This document shows, piece after piece, positions 63,189-64,000 of a stretch of DNA of 64,000 nucleotides; the stretch's first letter is position 1; each line of letters opens with the position of its first letter. Below the pieces are notes generated by a model, which was given only the letters and a program-made list of their open reading frames with translations, made no database searches and was not told where the DNA came from. The stretch comes from Mallotus nudiflorus (taxonomy: Eukaryota > Streptophyta > Magnoliopsida > Malpighiales > Euphorbiaceae), in the NCBI GenBank assembly GCA_947683625.1, contig CANTUR010000429.1, forward strand, positions 1-64,000, written 5' to 3'. A program made the translations under genes and the position numbers.

Positions 63189-64000
63189 AAGACATATTCC
63201 AGCATTTCAAACTCGTTAATGCTGTTGATTTTGTCCAATGCACAATTTGTGGACATTTGCGTATGCTTGAACGCAAAACGTGAACTCACGTAAATTTATG
63301 CGCAAATGGTTTTAGACAAGATATCCAATGTTCCAACCCTAATCATATATATTCTAGCTTTTTAAGCTCATGAATATATAAATGAGATTGTTGAATGCAC
63401 AATTTGTGCACGTTTGCGCCTCTAAGAACGAACGCAAAATCTAAGGAGAAATTGTTTATAATATATGTAATCCAATGTTCCAGCTACATATTTTCAATCC
63501 CGAAGACGTATTCCAGCATTTAAAACTCATAAATCTAGTTGATTTAAATGAATGCACAATTTTTGCACATTTGCGCATGTTTGAACGCAAAATGTCAACT
63601 CGTGCAGATTTGTGCACAAATGGTTTTAAGACAAGATATCCAATGTTTCCAATCAAATATTCACAACACTAATAACATATTCTAGCTTTTTGAACTCATA
63701 AATGTAAATGAGATTGTTGAATGCCCAATTTGTGCACATTTGCACCTCTACGAACGCAAAATGTTAACTCGTGCAAAATTTACACATAAACTGCTTAAAA
63801 CATGTAATCCAATGTTCGAACTACATATTTTCAATCCTAAAGACATACTCCAGCCTTTAAAACTCATAATTGCAGTTGATTTAATTGAATGCACAAATTT
63901 TGCACATTTGCGCATGTTTTAACGCAAAACGTGAACTCGTGCACATTTGTGCGCAAATGGTTTTAAGACGAGATATCCAATGTTCCCATCAAATATTCAC

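Larger units (their letters stand above)
45129..64000 (+). repeat. Satellite HOR array, right block (end of copy 15, copies 16-23)
   Basis: Resumes in register after element 2 and runs off the window. From B6 of copy 18 onward a local variant set dominates: GCCCAATTTG and CTACGAACG in B6, ACATACTCC in B6 and often AACGCGAAATG in A6. The last three copies are rearranged. Confidence 0.97.
61403..64000 (+). repeat. HOR copy 23, incomplete, with 129-bp and 651-bp duplications
   Basis: Runs to the window end inside A7. It has a 129-bp tandem duplication in A2 and the same B6/B4 hybrid plus four extra monomers as copy 21. The end position offset equals the canonical offset plus 780 bp (651 + 129), confirming both. 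Confidence 0.94.

Noticed and set aside
669..64000. CENP-B box in monomers
   Set aside because: No sequence resembling TTCG....A..CGGG was seen in the A or B monomers.

Overview
The window is plant nuclear DNA from a tandem satellite array, most likely centromeric or pericentromeric. Two points support a plant: an array of ~168-bp satellite monomers, and two Ty3/gypsy retrotransposons whose primer site is complementary to plant initiator tRNA-Met and whose polyprotein resembles the plant CRM (centromeric retrotransposon) chromovirus clade. A eudicot seems plausible, but the species cannot be read from the sequence. No host protein-coding gene, rRNA or tRNA gene was found.

Layout. Positions 1-629 are a non-satellite, AT-rich segment bounded by a perfect 83-bp inverted repeat, followed by ~39 bp of unassigned sequence. 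From ~669 to the end at 64000 the window is one satellite array in a single orientation. Its unit is a higher-order repeat (HOR) of 2141 bp made of 13 monomers of 149-169 bp. The monomers fall into two alternating types, A and B, in the order A1 B1 A2 B2 A3 A4 B4 A5 B5 A6 B6 A7 B7, so one B is missing between A3 and A4 in every copy. I count 22 complete copies, one incomplete copy at the right edge and a short partial copy at the left edge. Copies 7, 8, 10-14, 16, 18 and 20, and copies 9 and 15 after removal of their insertions, are exactly 2141 bp. The left part (copies 1, 3-6) carries small indels and a 100-bp deletion. The right part (copies 17, 19, 21-23) carries small deletions, a 651-bp four-monomer duplication (twice), a 336-bp dimer loss and a 129-bp tandem duplication.

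Retrotransposons. Element 1 (18606-25580) is structurally complete: 829-bp LTRs differing at one site, a 5-bp target duplication, PBS, PPT and an uninterrupted 1575-residue Gag-Pol frame. Element 2 (38783-45128) belongs to the same family. It has 825-bp LTRs differing at five sites and an open Gag-Pol frame that lacks exactly 543 nt of the element 1 sequence. That missing segment begins with GT, ends with AG behind a pyrimidine-rich tract and is a multiple of three, so element 2 looks like a reverse-transcribed spliced RNA that lost the second half of the protease. Both elements sit on the + strand inside A-type monomers, and removing them restores the HOR register.

The many short open frames inside the array on both strands are by-products of a monomer length divisible by three and are not annotated as genes.
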